Assembly: GCA_947258785.1 (NCBI GenBank) | Contig: CAMYJT010000001.1 | Span: 124,001-188,000, forward strand | Reading direction: 5' to 3' | DNA length: 64,000 nt | Origin: an uncultured Gammaproteobacteria bacterium | GTDB taxonomy: Bacteria > Pseudomonadota > Gammaproteobacteria > Arenicellales > JAANXG01 | Shown here: piece after piece, positions 1-10,857 of the stretch | How positions within the stretch are numbered: position 1 is the first letter of the stretch | Layout: each line of letters opens with the position of its first letter | Made by a program: the position numbers and the translations under genes | Notes under the pieces: generated by a model | The model's database searches: none | What the model saw: the letters and a program-made list of their open reading frames with translations, nothing else | Told to the model about the DNA's origin: nothing

Positions 1-38
1 TCCGGATCGATATGGTGTGCCGATGTTAAATCGCTCAT
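1..38 (-). CDS. 5' end of a gene following sufS (partial)
   Basis: An ATG at 38-36 overlaps the sufS stop codon in an ATGA arrangement. It opens a frame reading MSDLTSAHHIDP to the window edge. The four-base overlap suggests translational coupling, so this is probably another member of the suf operon. In other bacteria that position is often a NifU/SufU-like scaffold, SufE, SufT or SufA. Twelve residues are too few to decide which. Confidence 0.4.
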   Translation of the reverse strand, partial: MSDLTSAHHIDP

Positions 39-1303
39 GTGCCCCTCAACATGCTCTTGGCCTGGATTACTCCACTGATGAACGTGTCCACTTCGTCCCG
101 GGTATTGTACATTCCGAACGAGGCGCGGGCGGTACCGGGAATACCGTAGCGCTGCATTACCGGCATGGCGCAGTGGTGTCCGGTGCGCACTGCGATACCG
201 AGCTGGTCGAGCAAGGTCCCGATATCGGACGGATGAATGCCATCCATAATGAAAGAGAGGATGCTGCACTTCAGGCCAGCAGTGCCGATTATGCGTAAAC
301 CGTCTATCTCCCGGACGCGGTGCGTTGCGTACTGAAGCACACTGCGCTCGTGCGCGGAAATCGCGCCGAGCCCTTGCTGCTTTACGTAATCGATGGCGGC
401 GCCGAAACCAACCACGCCGGCGATATTCGGAGTGCCCGCCTCGAATTTGTACGGCAATCGATTGTAAGTTGTTCTCTCGAAGGTTACTTCTTCGATCATT
501 TCTCCGCCGCCCTGATACGGCGGCATCGACTCCAACAATTCCTGCTTCCCATAGAGCACCCCCACACCAGTGGGCCCGTAGAGCTTGTGGCTGGAGAACG
601 CGTAAAAATCACAATCCAGGTCACACACATCCACTTGTATATGCGCTACCGCCTGTGCCCCATCGACCAGCACAACCGCGCCGGCGTCATGGGCGAGACG
701 CACCAGGGTTTTGATGGGGTTGATCGTCCCCAGTGCGTTGGAGACGTGAACCACACCGACAAGCCTAGTGCGATCGGTCAGCCGGCGCTCGAACTCATCG
801 AGGATCAACTCACCGTTGTCGTTGATCGGGACCACTGCCAGCTTGACGCCGGTTTGTTCACACAACAACTGCCACGGAACAATATTCGAATGATGCTCCA
901 TCCCGGTGATCAGGATTTCGTCCCCTTCCTGGAGATGGCCACGGCCATAGCTGTTTGCCACAAGATTTATCGCTTCCGTCGTGCCCCGTACGAAGACGAT
1001 TTCCCGGGTGTCCCGGGCGTTGAGAAATGCGCGTACCTTATCCCGCGTGGCCTCGTACGACCGCGTCGCACGTTCGCTCAACTCATGTATGCCCCGATGG
1101 ACATTGGCGTTATCCATGTAATAGTAGCGCTCAAGCGCTTCGATCACCGACGAGGGTTTCTGTGTGGTGGCGCCGTTGTCGAGGTAAACCAAGGGCCGCC
1201 CGTGCACCTCCTGGTGAAGCACTGGAAAATCCGCGCGCACCCGCTCAATCTCGAAATCCTGCGGGGTGACTGAGCGGACCGTCGACGTATGATCGTGCGT
1301 CAC
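35..1303 (-). CDS. sufS: Cysteine desulfurase SufS
   Basis: PLP enzyme that removes sulfur from cysteine as a persulfide and passes it to the SufBCD scaffold for Fe-S cluster assembly in the cytoplasm. The 422 residues match the family length. The N-terminal half has VYLDNGATTQKP and the RGTTEAIN stretch of class V aminotransferases, the PLP lysine lies in AFSSHKLYGPTGVG, and the persulfide-forming cysteine in RTGHHCAMP. Translation starts at GTG (1303-1301), which overlaps the sufD stop as GTGA, so the two genes are coupled. It is the fifth gene of the iscR-sufBCDS operon. Confidence 0.97.
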   Translation of the reverse strand: MTHDHTSTVRSVTPQDFEIERVRADFPVLHQEVHGRPLVYLDNGATTQKPSSVIEALERYYYMDNANVHRGIHELSERATRSYEATRDKVRAFLNARDTREIVFVRGTTEAINLVANSYGRGHLQEGDEILITGMEHHSNIVPWQLLCEQTGVKLAVVPINDNGELILDEFERRLTDRTRLVGVVHVSNALGTINPIKTLVRLAHDAGAVVLVDGAQAVAHIQVDVCDLDCDFYAFSSHKLYGPTGVGVLYGKQELLESMPPYQGGGEMIEEVTFERTTYNRLPYKFEAGTPNIAGVVGFGAAIDYVKQQGLGAISAHERSVLQYATHRVREIDGLRIIGTAGLKCSILSFIMDGIHPSDIGTLLDQLGIAVRTGHHCAMPVMQRYGIPGTARASFGMYNTRDEVDTFISGVIQAKSMLRGT

Positions 1304-2637
1304 ATACCCACCTCACCTTGATCAGCCGGCAACAGTTTGGCTGCCAGATGTTGTTCCAACTGCTGTCGAATCGGCGCCAGCGCGAATCGATTAATTACGT
1401 CATTCGCGAACGCGTAGGTCAACAGACTGCGTGCGATCGATTCAGCAACAGCTCGGGATCTCAGGTAAAAGACCGCGTTGGCATCGAGCTGTCCGACGGT
1501 GGCCCCATGTGAACACTTTACGTCATCGGCATAAATCTCGAGTTGGGGTTTGGTATCGACTTCGGCCTGTCTGGATAGCAACAAGTTTTTATTCTGCTGC
1601 TGGGCCTCGGTGCGTTGGGCATCCTGGTGTACAACGATACGGCCGTGGAAAACACCGCGCGCCCGCACGTCCAAAATACCTTTGTAGAACTCGTCGCTGA
1701 CACACTCGGGAAACCGATGATCGACTTGGGTGTGGTTGTCGAGATGTTGTCGACCGGTCCCGATGTAAAGACCGTTCAGGGTGGAGTGCGCCCCCGGCGC
1801 GTTGAAGCTCACCGCCAGGTCGGTTCGTGCCAAGCTGCCGCCCACAGCAATGTTGTTGGTACTGACGACGGTATCGCTGTCCTGATGCACGAACAATCCG
1901 CCGAAGTGATATGCCTTCGGGCTTTCATCCTGCAGTTTGTAGTAATCGACCCGCGCCGACTCCATCACCAGAATCTCGGTCGTCGTGTTGTTCAGGTAGC
2001 GGTCACCGTCACCCGTGCTTATATAGCGTTCCAATATCACCGCTTCGGCCCCGGGTTCAACGATAATCAAGCTGCGCGGGTGCAACGCCAGAGCCTGACC
2101 ATTGGCATGGACCAGGTAGACCAATTCAAGCGGGCGGTCCACAGCACAGCCTCGCGCGACACGAACGTAGGCGCCGTCCGCCAGGAACGCACTGTTCAGG
2201 GCAATCAATCCGTTAGGATTGTGCGGAGTTAAGCGGCCGAGCTGGGGTTCCAATTCGTCGGCCCGCTCATTGAGCGCGTCCGCCAGGCCGGTGACCGTGA
2301 GGCCCGCCGGCAAGCGGTCGAGGCTGGACAGGGCCGGCGCGAACCGCCCGTTGACGAATACACACCGGTGGGCATCGAGACCAGGGATATCCAAGGCAGT
2401 GAGATCACCCGAGGTCAGACCGCTCGGCCGGTCCGGCGCCGGTATGAACCGGTGCTTCTCGATCGCCCGCAGGCTGGTGTATTTCCAGTCCTCGTCACGC
2501 GTGGTGGGAAAGCCGACTTCGGAAAATCGCGCCAGGCCCTGCTCACGGACCTGCCGTACCCACGGGATCGCCCCACCGGGCAGGCCCGCCGCCGCGCCCG
2601 AGTGGGCGTCGAGATACGCACGCACCGTGTCGTTCAT
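1300..2637 (-). CDS. sufD: Fe-S cluster assembly protein SufD
   Basis: SufB paralogue that forms the SufBC2D scaffold with SufB and SufC. The 445-residue protein has the helical N-terminal region with DEDWKYTSLRAIEKH and the beta-helix core with the family's C-terminal stretch, including KCSHGATVGQLD, where SufD carries the conserved Cys/His interface residues, and FYLRSRAV. The ATG at 2637 lies 3 bases after the sufC stop. Operon position and length agree with the family. Confidence 0.96.
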   Translation of the reverse strand: MNDTVRAYLDAHSGAAAGLPGGAIPWVRQVREQGLARFSEVGFPTTRDEDWKYTSLRAIEKHRFIPAPDRPSGLTSGDLTALDIPGLDAHRCVFVNGRFAPALSSLDRLPAGLTVTGLADALNERADELEPQLGRLTPHNPNGLIALNSAFLADGAYVRVARGCAVDRPLELVYLVHANGQALALHPRSLIIVEPGAEAVILERYISTGDGDRYLNNTTTEILVMESARVDYYKLQDESPKAYHFGGLFVHQDSDTVVSTNNIAVGGSLARTDLAVSFNAPGAHSTLNGLYIGTGRQHLDNHTQVDHRFPECVSDEFYKGILDVRARGVFHGRIVVHQDAQRTEAQQQNKNLLLSRQAEVDTKPQLEIYADDVKCSHGATVGQLDANAVFYLRSRAVAESIARSLLTYAFANDVINRFALAPIRQQLEQHLAAKLLPADQGEVGM

Positions 2638-2640
2638 GGA

Positions 2641-3417
2641 TCAGGACACCGCCCGGGCTTCGATCGCGGACGCCGCCGCCTCGCTCATCTCCGTGTAACC
2701 GTGCCGCTCCAGCTCCAGCGCCAGGCTCTTGTCACCGGTTCTGATCACCCGGCCGTCGGCCAGCACATGGACGTAATCGGGCACGACGTAGTCGAGCAGT
2801 CTCTGATAGTGGGTAACTACAATGATCGCACGCTCCTCGTGACGCAGCGCGTTCACGCCACCGGCGACGATCTTGAGGGCGTCGATGTCCAGCCCCGAGT
2901 CCGTTTCGTCGAGGACCGCGAGAGCCGGTTCGAGCACCGCCATCTGCAGGATTTCATTGCGTTTCTTTTCGCCGCCCGAAAAACCCTCGTTCACCGAGCG
3001 CTGCAGGAATTCCGGCTTCATATCGACCAGCTTGGCCTTGTCACGGATCAGCTTCATGAATTCGACGGCCGGCATCTCGTCGAGTCCCCGATATTTGCGA
3101 ATTGAGTTCACCGCCGCCTTCAGCAGGTACAGATTACTGACGCCGGGTATCTCGACGGGATACTGGAACGCCAGAAAAATGCCCTCGCGGGCACGGTCCT
3201 CCACGGACAGATCCAACAGGTCATGACCGTTGTAGGTCACCTCCCCTTGAGTGATCTGGTAACCCTCGCGGCCCGCCAACACATTGGCAAGCGTGCTCTT
3301 TCCCGACCCGTTCGGTCCCATGATGGCGTGGACCTCACCTGCTTTGACCTCCAGGTCGACGCCCTTCAATATGGACTTGTTGTCGACGTCGGCATGTAGA
3401 TTTTTAATCGATAACAT
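2641..3417 (-). CDS. sufC: Fe-S cluster assembly ATPase SufC
   Basis: ABC-type ATPase subunit of the SufBC2D complex. Walker A is GPNGSGKST, the signature region is NEGFSGGEKKRNEILQ, and Walker B with its catalytic acid reads LAVLDETDSGLD; all are typical of SufC. I place the start at ATG 3417 (MLSIKNLHADV, 258 residues), which matches the family N-terminus and has an AGGTG upstream. A longer frame from 3462 would add 15 residues without similarity to SufC. Confidence 0.96.
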   Translation of the reverse strand: MLSIKNLHADVDNKSILKGVDLEVKAGEVHAIMGPNGSGKSTLANVLAGREGYQITQGEVTYNGHDLLDLSVEDRAREGIFLAFQYPVEIPGVSNLYLLKAAVNSIRKYRGLDEMPAVEFMKLIRDKAKLVDMKPEFLQRSVNEGFSGGEKKRNEILQMAVLEPALAVLDETDSGLDIDALKIVAGGVNALRHEERAIIVVTHYQRLLDYVVPDYVHVLADGRVIRTGDKSLALELERHGYTEMSEAAASAIEARAVS

Positions 3418-3506
3418 CTCGGACACCTGATTCTCACTCGTACTGCGCGCCGATTTCCCCAATCACCGGAAATCCAAGACCGCAAAAATTTATGTTCGGG
3501 ATAAGA

Positions 3507-4952
3507 CTAGCCGACCGCGCCTTCTAGGCTGACGTCCAGAAGTTTTTGCGCCTCAACTGCGAATTCCATCGGTAGTTCTCTGAAGACTTGTTTGCAGAAA
3601 CCATTCACGATCATCGAGACCGCATCCTCCTCGGACAGTCCGCGCTGGCGGCAGTAGTACAGCTGGTCCTCGCCGATCTTCGACGTAGTGGCCTCGTGCT
3701 CTACCTGGGCGGTGGGATTTTTGACCTCCAGGTACGGGAAGGTATGTGCACCGCAACGGTCACCCATGAGCAGGGAATCACACTGTGAGTAATTGCGCGC
3801 GCGATCCGCACCCTTGAGCACTTTGACCAGCCCTCGGTAGGCATTCTGGCCGTGACCGGCCGAAATGCCCTTGGAGACGATGGTGCTGCTGGTATTGTTG
3901 CCGATGTGCACCATTTTCGTTCCGGTATCGGCCTGCTGCCGGTTGTTGGTCAGTGCAACAGAATAAAACTCGCCGACTGAATTGTCGCCTTCGAGCAAAA
4001 CACTGGGATACTTCCACGTAATCGCCGACCCAGTTTCCACTTGAGTCCATGAAATCTTCGCGTTCGATCCACGGCAAACGCCACGCTTGGTGACGAAGTT
4101 GTAAATACCTCCCCGACCTTCCTCATCGCCAGGATACCAATTCTGGACTGTCGAATACTTGATTTCCGCATCCTTCATCGCAATTAACTCGACCACCGCC
4201 GCGTGCAGTTGATTTTCGTCCCGCATCGGCGCCGTGCAACCTTCCAGATAACTCACGTAGCTTCCCTCGTCGGCGATGATGAGGGTGCGCTCGAACTGCC
4301 CCGTATTCATGGCGTTGATGCGAAAGTAGGTGGACAATTCCATCGGGCAGCGCACGCCCTTGGGCACGTAGACAAATGAACCGTCGCTGAACACGGCCGA
4401 ATTCAAGGCGGCGTAAAAATTGTCTCCGGCAGGCACCACACTGCCCAGATATTGACGAACCAGTTCGGGATGCATCTGCAGGGCTTCCGAAATCGAGCAG
4501 AAGATCACCCCCGCTTCGGCAAGTTTGTCCGTAAATGTGGTTTTCACCGAGACACTGTCGAACACAGCGTCCACCGCCACCCCGGCCAGCACCTTCTGCT
4601 CCTCAAGGGGGATGCCGAGTTTTTCGTAAGTCTCGAGCAGCTTCGGGTCGACCTCGTCCAGGCTCTGAGGGCCGGCCTGTTGTTTCGGCGCCGAAAAGTA
4701 ACTGATGGCCTGATAATCGATGGCAGAGTAGTGAACGCTGGCCCACTTCGGCTCACGCATCTTCAACCAGTTGCGATACGCGCTAAGCCGCCAATCCTGC
4801 ATGAATTCAGGTTCGTTCTTTTTGGTCGAGATGATCCGGACAACGTCTTCGCTGAGACCCGGGGGCAGTGTTTCCGATTCGATATCGGTGACAAACCCCT
4901 CTTTGTACTCGCGCTTGACTAAATGGTCGATTTCGTTCGCCGAACTGCCCAT
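3507..4952 (-). CDS. sufB: Fe-S cluster assembly protein SufB
   Basis: Core scaffold subunit on which the nascent Fe-S cluster is built. The 481 residues are the usual length. Family blocks are easily seen: [53 protein letters not shown], and the C-terminal [21 protein letters not shown]. The ATG at 4952 is preceded by GAGG. The gene follows iscR after 32 bases and precedes sufC by 89 bases. Confidence 0.97.
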   Translation of the reverse strand: MGSSANEIDHLVKREYKEGFVTDIESETLPPGLSEDVVRIISTKKNEPEFMQDWRLSAYRNWLKMREPKWASVHYSAIDYQAISYFSAPKQQAGPQSLDEVDPKLLETYEKLGIPLEEQKVLAGVAVDAVFDSVSVKTTFTDKLAEAGVIFCSISEALQMHPELVRQYLGSVVPAGDNFYAALNSAVFSDGSFVYVPKGVRCPMELSTYFRINAMNTGQFERTLIIADEGSYVSYLEGCTAPMRDENQLHAAVVELIAMKDAEIKYSTVQNWYPGDEEGRGGIYNFVTKRGVCRGSNAKISWTQVETGSAITWKYPSVLLEGDNSVGEFYSVALTNNRQQADTGTKMVHIGNNTSSTIVSKGISAGHGQNAYRGLVKVLKGADRARNYSQCDSLLMGDRCGAHTFPYLEVKNPTAQVEHEATTSKIGEDQLYYCRQRGLSEEDAVSMIVNGFCKQVFRELPMEFAVEAQKLLDVSLEGAVG

Positions 4953-4984
4953 CGAATCGCCTCAATACTCGAAGTGTGGGGGCG

Positions 4985-5458
4985 TCATGCGGTCGCGTGA
5001 GTCGTCGCGCCGTCGCGCCCGTATTCAGCGTCCTGCTGCGATGCGATTTCCTGTACACAAGGCCACTGCACCAGATCGCCTAATTTAATATCGTCCAGGA
5101 AGTCGTACAGTTGTTGACTCAAATCCGTCCACAACTCATGGGTCAAACATGGAGCGCCGTCCTGACAGTCCTGCCGACCGCGGCACCGGGTAATGTCCAC
5201 TTTCTCGTCAACCGCGGTGATGATGCGAGCTACGGAGATGTCCGACGCGTGCTGGGCCAGGCGGTATCCGCCGCCGGGACCCCGTAGTCCCTTCACCAGG
5301 CCAGCCCTGCGTAGTGCAGCAAATAGTTGCTCCAGATACGACAAGGAGATGTGCTGGCTGGTGGCGATGTCGTTGAGCGTCACCGGTCCGGAGACCTCGT
5401 GGATAGCGAGGTCCATCATTGCAGTCACTGCGTAACGGCCCTTGGTAGTTAATCTCAT
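4985..5458 (-). CDS. iscR: Rrf2-family Fe-S regulator, IscR type
   Basis: Winged-helix transcription factor that senses Fe-S status and controls cluster assembly genes. The 157-residue protein starts MRLTTKGRYAV as IscR does. Its cluster ligands C92, C98, C104 and H107 fall at the same residue numbers as in E. coli IscR (CRGRQDC, then CQDGAPC, then LTHELW). A GAGGAG ribosome site precedes the ATG. The gene heads the suf operon rather than an isc operon, so it probably represses itself and sufBCDS when holo. SufR/SufBC-linked Rrf2 names are alternatives, but the ligand pattern favours IscR. Confidence 0.93.
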   Translation of the reverse strand: MRLTTKGRYAVTAMMDLAIHEVSGPVTLNDIATSQHISLSYLEQLFAALRRAGLVKGLRGPGGGYRLAQHASDISVARIITAVDEKVDITRCRGRQDCQDGAPCLTHELWTDLSQQLYDFLDDIKLGDLVQWPCVQEIASQQDAEYGRDGATTHATA

Positions 5459-5538
5459 ATCAGACTCTCCTCAAGCGCTAACCGAATCCGCGGTATAATT
5501 CCTGGTGGCCGATCCGGTTGAGTGGTCGTGACTCTATA

Positions 5539-5563
5539 TATTCCGAGTAAAATAGTCAAGATT
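5539..5563 (-). promoter_or_regulatory. Candidate IscR type-1 box and promoter of iscR-suf
   Basis: About 80 bases upstream of the iscR ATG, the plus strand reads CCGAGTAAAATAGTCAAG. This matches the central part of the type-1 IscR site (YYGACTRWWWYAGTCRR) with one mismatch in the left GACT half. On the minus strand the same DNA contains TTGACT, a -35-like hexamer, followed by the AT-rich TATATAGA. A repressor bound here would cover the promoter. The assignment rests on consensus matching by eye. Confidence 0.5.
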
Positions 5564-5564
5564 A

Positions 5565-5580
5565 GTGCCGTTCACGGCAC
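5565..5580. repeat. 16-bp palindrome upstream of iscR
   Basis: GTGCCGT-TC-ACGGCAC is a perfect 7-bp inverted repeat with a 2-base centre. It lies directly next to the candidate IscR box and about 90 bases downstream of the ubiB stop. No T-run follows on either strand, so a second operator half-site arrangement is as likely as a weak ubiB terminator. Confidence 0.5.
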
Positions 5581-5667
5581 CGTACCACCATAATACCCTA
5601 CTTTGAGAAAGGGATATACCTATAAAGGGAGGGATGCCCGGCCGCCAGCACCAGGGGGACGCAACGC

Positions 5668-7302
5668 TCAGTTTGCTCGCGGCCAACCGATGGCCACCAA
5701 CAGGATGCCGACCCCGGCAAGCGCCCAACCCTGAACCGAAGCGCCGCTGTCCAGCGTAGTCAGGATGATCGCAGTCAGGAACAGGGCCACTCCCACGGCG
5801 CCGATGAACTGGCGCCGGCGGCCGCCGACGAGTTCATTGCGCAGCCGTTTGAGTTCTTCCGCCTGCCGCTGACTGGCCGTTTCGTCATCGTGGAGTTTGC
5901 GCAGCAAACCATGGGCCAGGGCCGGCATCTCAGGCAACATCCGTCCCCACTTCGGCAGCTCGCGCTGCAAGCCCTCCCGAAAGGCCCGGGGACCGATCTG
6001 CTGCCGCATCCATCGCTCGAGAAAAGGTTTAGCCGTCTCCCAGAGATCCAGATCGGGATACAGCTGCCGGCCAAGCCCCTCGATATTCAAGAGGGTTTTC
6101 TGGAGCAACATCAACTGCGGCTGAATCGGCATCTCAAAGCGACGGGCGGTTTGAAACAGCTGGACCACCAGTCGGCCGAATGAAATTTCACTGATCGGTT
6201 TCGCAAAAATCGGTTCGCAAACCGTACGGATCGCGGCCTCGAATTCTTCTACCCGGGTCTTTGCCGGAACCCAGCCGGCGCGCACATGGGCCTCGGCCAC
6301 CGCGCGATAGTCGCGATTGAAAAAGGCCAGGAAGTTCTCTGCCAGGTAGCGTTTATCCACGTCGCTGAGCGCCCCCATGATACCGAAGTCGACAGCTCGA
6401 TACTGGCCGGTATCAGACACGAAAATATTCCCTGGATGCATATCCGCGTGGAAAAAACCATCCCGAAACGCCTGGGTGAAGAAGATTTCGACACCATTGT
6501 GGGCCAGTTGCCGGATGTCGATATTGGCCGCCTTCAGCGCGGCGATGTCCCGGATCGGAAAGCCAGAGATGCGCTCCATCACCATCACGTTCTGCCGGCT
6601 ATGGTCCCAGTACACCTGTGGCACGTATAACAATTCGGAACCTGCGAAATTCGAACGCAACTGACTGGCGTTCGCGGCCTCTCTGCGCAGGTCCAGTTCG
6701 TCGTGTATCGTCTGGTTGTACTCATCAACGATTTCAACAGGGCGCAGGCGCGGACCCTGTTCCCAGTATCGCTGCGCCAGCCGCGCGACCATGTAAAGCA
6801 GCGCCAGGTCCCGCTCGATAATCCGTTGAATGTCCGGGCGCAGCACCTTCACGACAACTTCGGTGCCATCCAGCAAATTAGCCAGGTGCACCTGGGCCAC
6901 CGATGCCGACGCGATGGGTTCCTGCTCAAATGAGGAAAAGTGTTTCGTAAGCGGTTCGCCGTACGCCTCTTCAATAACGGCTTTCGCCAACTCGCCGGGG
7001 AACGGCGGCACCTGATCCTGCAGTTTGCTGAGTTCAAAAGCGATGTCTTCGGGCAGCAGGTCAGGTCGGGTGGACAGCATCTGCCCGAACTTTACGAAGA
7101 TCGGCCCGAGTTCCTCCAGCGCCTCTCGTAGACGTTCGCTGCGCGGTTTCTTGAGAGCCGATCTCCAGCGCCAGGGTAACGCGTGGAGCAGATAGCCATA
7201 CGGTCGGAACAGGTGGATAGCAATGACGAAGTCATCGAGGCCATGTTTAACGAACACCTGAGTAATACGCAGGAGCCGGAATAATTGATTCAGGCGTACC
7301 AT
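5668..7302 (-). CDS. ubiB: UbiB, ABC1/ADCK-type atypical kinase for ubiquinone biosynthesis
   Basis: Membrane-associated atypical kinase/ATPase needed for coenzyme Q biosynthesis. Family features in order are the KxGQ motif in FVKFGQMLSTRPDLLP, the Ala-rich nucleotide loop ASASVAQVHLA, the catalytic loop FHADMHPGNIFV, and AVDFGIMG. Two C-terminal hydrophobic helices (about residues 495-540) anchor it to the membrane, as in E. coli UbiB. The length of 544 is typical. Its ATG directly abuts the TAA of ubiJ, so the two are co-translated. Confidence 0.96.
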   Translation of the reverse strand: MVRLNQLFRLLRITQVFVKHGLDDFVIAIHLFRPYGYLLHALPWRWRSALKKPRSERLREALEELGPIFVKFGQMLSTRPDLLPEDIAFELSKLQDQVPPFPGELAKAVIEEAYGEPLTKHFSSFEQEPIASASVAQVHLANLLDGTEVVVKVLRPDIQRIIERDLALLYMVARLAQRYWEQGPRLRPVEIVDEYNQTIHDELDLRREAANASQLRSNFAGSELLYVPQVYWDHSRQNVMVMERISGFPIRDIAALKAANIDIRQLAHNGVEIFFTQAFRDGFFHADMHPGNIFVSDTGQYRAVDFGIMGALSDVDKRYLAENFLAFFNRDYRAVAEAHVRAGWVPAKTRVEEFEAAIRTVCEPIFAKPISEISFGRLVVQLFQTARRFEMPIQPQLMLLQKTLLNIEGLGRQLYPDLDLWETAKPFLERWMRQQIGPRAFREGLQRELPKWGRMLPEMPALAHGLLRKLHDDETASQRQAEELKRLRNELVGGRRRQFIGAVGVALFLTAIILTTLDSGASVQGWALAGVGILLVAIGWPRAN

Positions 7303-7932
7303 TTACAGAGCGGACTGCAGCCGCCGCACGCGCTGCTCCAGACGTTCGACATCCGCACGCAGCACATCGACTGCATCGAGAAACTCCGCCACACCTGACT
7401 CCGATGCTAGGGTGCGCGACTCCTCCTGTAGATACTCGGAAAGATTCGCCCCCATGGTTGCACTCGTACCGGCGATCCAACTCCGCACGTTTTGCGCCGC
7501 ATGTCCCATCTGATGCGCCAAGAAATCACCCACGTACTGCGACAACAGCTCTTCCCAATCCAGGTCAACACCCTCAAGCAGGGTTTGAAAGCGCCGGCTC
7601 AACTCAACGTCTCCCTGAATTGTTATCCCCCGTGCAGCAAGCGAGTCTGACCTCGCGCCGAGTAGCCCCAGTCGGGCGAACGCCGCCGGCGGGCCACTTA
7701 ACAAGACATCCGGTTGGTCTGTCCAAGTACCACGTACGCGTATTCCGTCTTCACCTGGGAGCAAATACAGGCGCTGACCGATACCGGTCAGCTCTATACA
7801 GATTATTTTGCCTTCGAGTTTGCTGAAGTGGGACGAGCCGTCGGGATCCAACTTGAGTAATCGGTTACCGGCCAGATCGAGCAGTTCATACAACATGACT
7901 GGCTTATTCCGGCACCAGAAACGGTCGGGCAT
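7303..7932 (-). CDS. ubiJ: UbiJ, SCP2-domain ubiquinone biosynthesis accessory factor
   Basis: Accessory protein of the soluble Ubi complex. Its SCP2 fold is thought to bind hydrophobic ubiquinone intermediates. The 209-residue protein has an SCP2-like core (CIELTGIGQRLYLLP, then DVLLSGPPAAFARLGL, then ITIQGDVELSRRFQTLLEGVDLDWEE) and a C-terminal coiled region with RADVERLEQRVRRLQ. It sits between ubiE and ubiB, the normal order. The start is uncertain: the ATG at 7932 is used here, but the ATG at 7896 (MLYELLDLAG) is also possible, and neither has a strong ribosome site. Confidence 0.9.
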   Translation of the reverse strand: MPDRFWCRNKPVMLYELLDLAGNRLLKLDPDGSSHFSKLEGKIICIELTGIGQRLYLLPGEDGIRVRGTWTDQPDVLLSGPPAAFARLGLLGARSDSLAARGITIQGDVELSRRFQTLLEGVDLDWEELLSQYVGDFLAHQMGHAAQNVRSWIAGTSATMGANLSEYLQEESRTLASESGVAEFLDAVDVLRADVERLEQRVRRLQSAL

Positions 7933-8063
7933 GTTGGTGACGGCTGGCTTCCATACTGGCCGCGATTAACGGCGGCCAGCTGCCAAGCCGCGCATAGATT
8001 GAATTCCCATATTCAAACAACTGGTTGACCTCGTCAGTCTAACGCCTTGGAATACGCTTCGAT

Positions 8064-8822
8064 TTAGAACTTGAAACCGGTATGGACCGCGACTACACCG
8101 CCGCTCAGGTTGTAGAAATCAACGCGCTCGAAACCTGCGTCCTCCATCATGCGGCGCAGCTTGGCCTGCGCCGGGTGTTTTCGAATGGACTCGACGAGGT
8201 AACTATAACTGGGTGCATCTTTCGCTACGACGGCACCCAGGCGCGGCAACACGGCGAATGAGTACGCGTCATAGAGCTTACCGAGCAATCTGGAGGTGGG
8301 GCGGGAGAACTCGAGAATTATTACTCGGCCTCCCGGCCGCAGACACCGGTACATGGAGCGCAACGCCGACCTCCGGCGAGTTACGTTGCGCAGACCGAAA
8401 CCGATGCTGACACAGCCAAAATAGTTGTCACGGAACGGCAGCCGCTCGGCGTCCGCCTGGACATAGACGACATTACCGACAACCCCGGCGTCGGTCAGGC
8501 GCTGCCGCGCTCGGGCCAACATCGCCGCATTGATATCGGTCACATACACCTCTCCTGAGCCGCCAACCCGGCGAGCGAATAGGCGCGCCAGATCACCGCT
8601 GCCCGCCGCCACATCGAGCACACGCTCGCCGCATCGCACCCCGCTTAGGGCCACGGCGAACCGCTTCCACGCGCGGTGCACACCAAACGACATCAAGTCG
8701 TTCATTAAGTCGTATTTGTCCGCAACGGAGCTGAAAACATCCCCCACCAGGTGATGTTTTTCGACCTCTCGCACCTCGCGAAATCCAAAATGCGTCGTTT
8801 TATCGTGATCGGCTTCAGTCAC
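8064..8822 (-). CDS. ubiE: UbiE, demethylmenaquinone/ubiquinone C-methyltransferase
   Basis: SAM-dependent C-methyltransferase of the quinone pathways. The 252 residues include HFGFREV near the N-terminus, [20 protein letters not shown] motif [13 protein letters not shown], and the FGLRNVT stretch of the family. It starts at GTG 8822 and overlaps the end of the upstream DUF971 gene by 8 bases. It lies 131 bases ahead of ubiJ and is probably in the same transcript. Confidence 0.95.
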   Translation of the reverse strand: MTEADHDKTTHFGFREVREVEKHHLVGDVFSSVADKYDLMNDLMSFGVHRAWKRFAVALSGVRCGERVLDVAAGSGDLARLFARRVGGSGEVYVTDINAAMLARARQRLTDAGVVGNVVYVQADAERLPFRDNYFGCVSIGFGLRNVTRRRSALRSMYRCLRPGGRVIILEFSRPTSRLLGKLYDAYSFAVLPRLGAVVAKDAPSYSYLVESIRKHPAQAKLRRMMEDAGFERVDFYNLSGGVVAVHTGFKF

Positions 8823-9210
8823 CGCTCATCATTCCGTCGTAGGGTTGGGGACGACGCTGGTGGCCGGCATCCAGCAAACGCTGCAGATAATTACTCCAGT
8901 ACTCATGACGATTAACACCCAATTCGTGCAGCGTTTCCCAGGAATAAATACCGGTATCGTGTCCGTCATCGAAGCGCAGAACGACGGCATAGCTACCGAC
9001 CGGTTCTATCGCGGTGATGTTAACGGTCTCTTTTCCAACTTGCAGAACTTCCTGACCGGGGCCGTGACCACGCACCTCGGCCGACGGCGAATAGACCCGC
9101 AGATACTCACAGGGAAGTTTAAATTCACTACCGTCGTCAAAAACCAGTTCCAGCATCCGCGACGGCTGATGGAGTTTAATGTCAGTGGGTTTCGGTTTAA
9201 TTTCCACCAT
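8815..9210 (-). CDS. DUF971 / gamma-butyrobetaine hydroxylase-like N-terminal domain protein
   Basis: 131 residues covering the small beta domain found alone in many proteobacteria and at the N-terminus of gamma-butyrobetaine hydroxylases. Visible blocks are [57 protein letters not shown] and an [11 protein letters not shown] tail. The function of the stand-alone form is not settled; roles in Fe-S or Mrp-related processes have been suggested from context. It overlaps ubiE by 8 bases, so it is expressed with quinone genes. Confidence 0.88.
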   Translation of the reverse strand: MVEIKPKPTDIKLHQPSRMLELVFDDGSEFKLPCEYLRVYSPSAEVRGHGPGQEVLQVGKETVNITAIEPVGSYAVVLRFDDGHDTGIYSWETLHELGVNRHEYWSNYLQRLLDAGHQRRPQPYDGMMSGD

Positions 9211-9249
9211 AAGCTGACGTGCGGGTAAATTGAGTTCGTATTCGGTGAA

Positions 9250-10293
<1,044 letters not shown>

Positions 10294-10446
10294 CTATCGT
10301 CTCATTATCAATCACACCCGCAAAGGGCCGCACCGCAATTGTATTAACCAGCCCTATCTCGGCACCAGCCGCTTTGATGCCCAATCTCAACCATTACGCT
10401 TGCAGATTCGGCGTAATGTGGGAAAATTCGCCGTTGTGGAGTAGCC

Positions 10447-10815
10447 ATGTCCGCCATCCCTGAATTCACCGAATCTGAACTCAGCTCAATCAGAGAATTT
10501 CTGCGACAACGTTTCACAGAGACGGTGGAGATCCAGCTCGCCGATGCCGAGTTGAGGCTCGACGCCAATTCGAATGTGGTTACCGAGTGTCCGACGGTTT
10601 TCTGGAAGGCGCGTGACTGCAACTTTGTGGTGTTCAAGTCCGGGTCAAATGAATTTAGGTGCCAGTTTTTCTACAATCCTTCGGACCAGTTCGGTACCGG
10701 ACACTCGCATTATAACAGTCTCGATGCGTGCGTTTCCGCACTGCTTCAAGTGCAGTCGGATCATGAACGGGAAAAGCAGGGCGTGACATCGGGGATTACA
10801 GGGAAAGACCTTTAA
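10447..10815 (+). CDS. Uncharacterised 122-residue cytosolic protein
   Basis: Not recognised. It has no signal peptide or membrane segment. The N-terminus is predicted helical and acidic (EFTESELSSIREFLRQRF), and the middle is beta-rich with aromatic residues (CNFVVFKSGSNEFRCQFFYNPSDQFGTGHSHYNSLDACVSALLQVQ). It is divergent from hemB and 42 bases ahead of the PPi-phosphofructokinase on the same strand, so co-transcription is plausible. An ATG start and protein-like composition support a real gene. Confidence 0.65.
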   Translation: MSAIPEFTESELSSIREFLRQRFTETVEIQLADAELRLDANSNVVTECPTVFWKARDCNFVVFKSGSNEFRCQFFYNPSDQFGTGHSHYNSLDACVSALLQVQSDHEREKQGVTSGITGKDL

Positions 10816-10857
10816 TTCTGCAGGCAAACAGCGACATCAACAATAACGGGAGGATCT

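Noticed and set aside
320..1273. 317-codon plus-strand open frame
   Set aside because: Antisense to sufS, whose PLP and persulfide motifs are complete.
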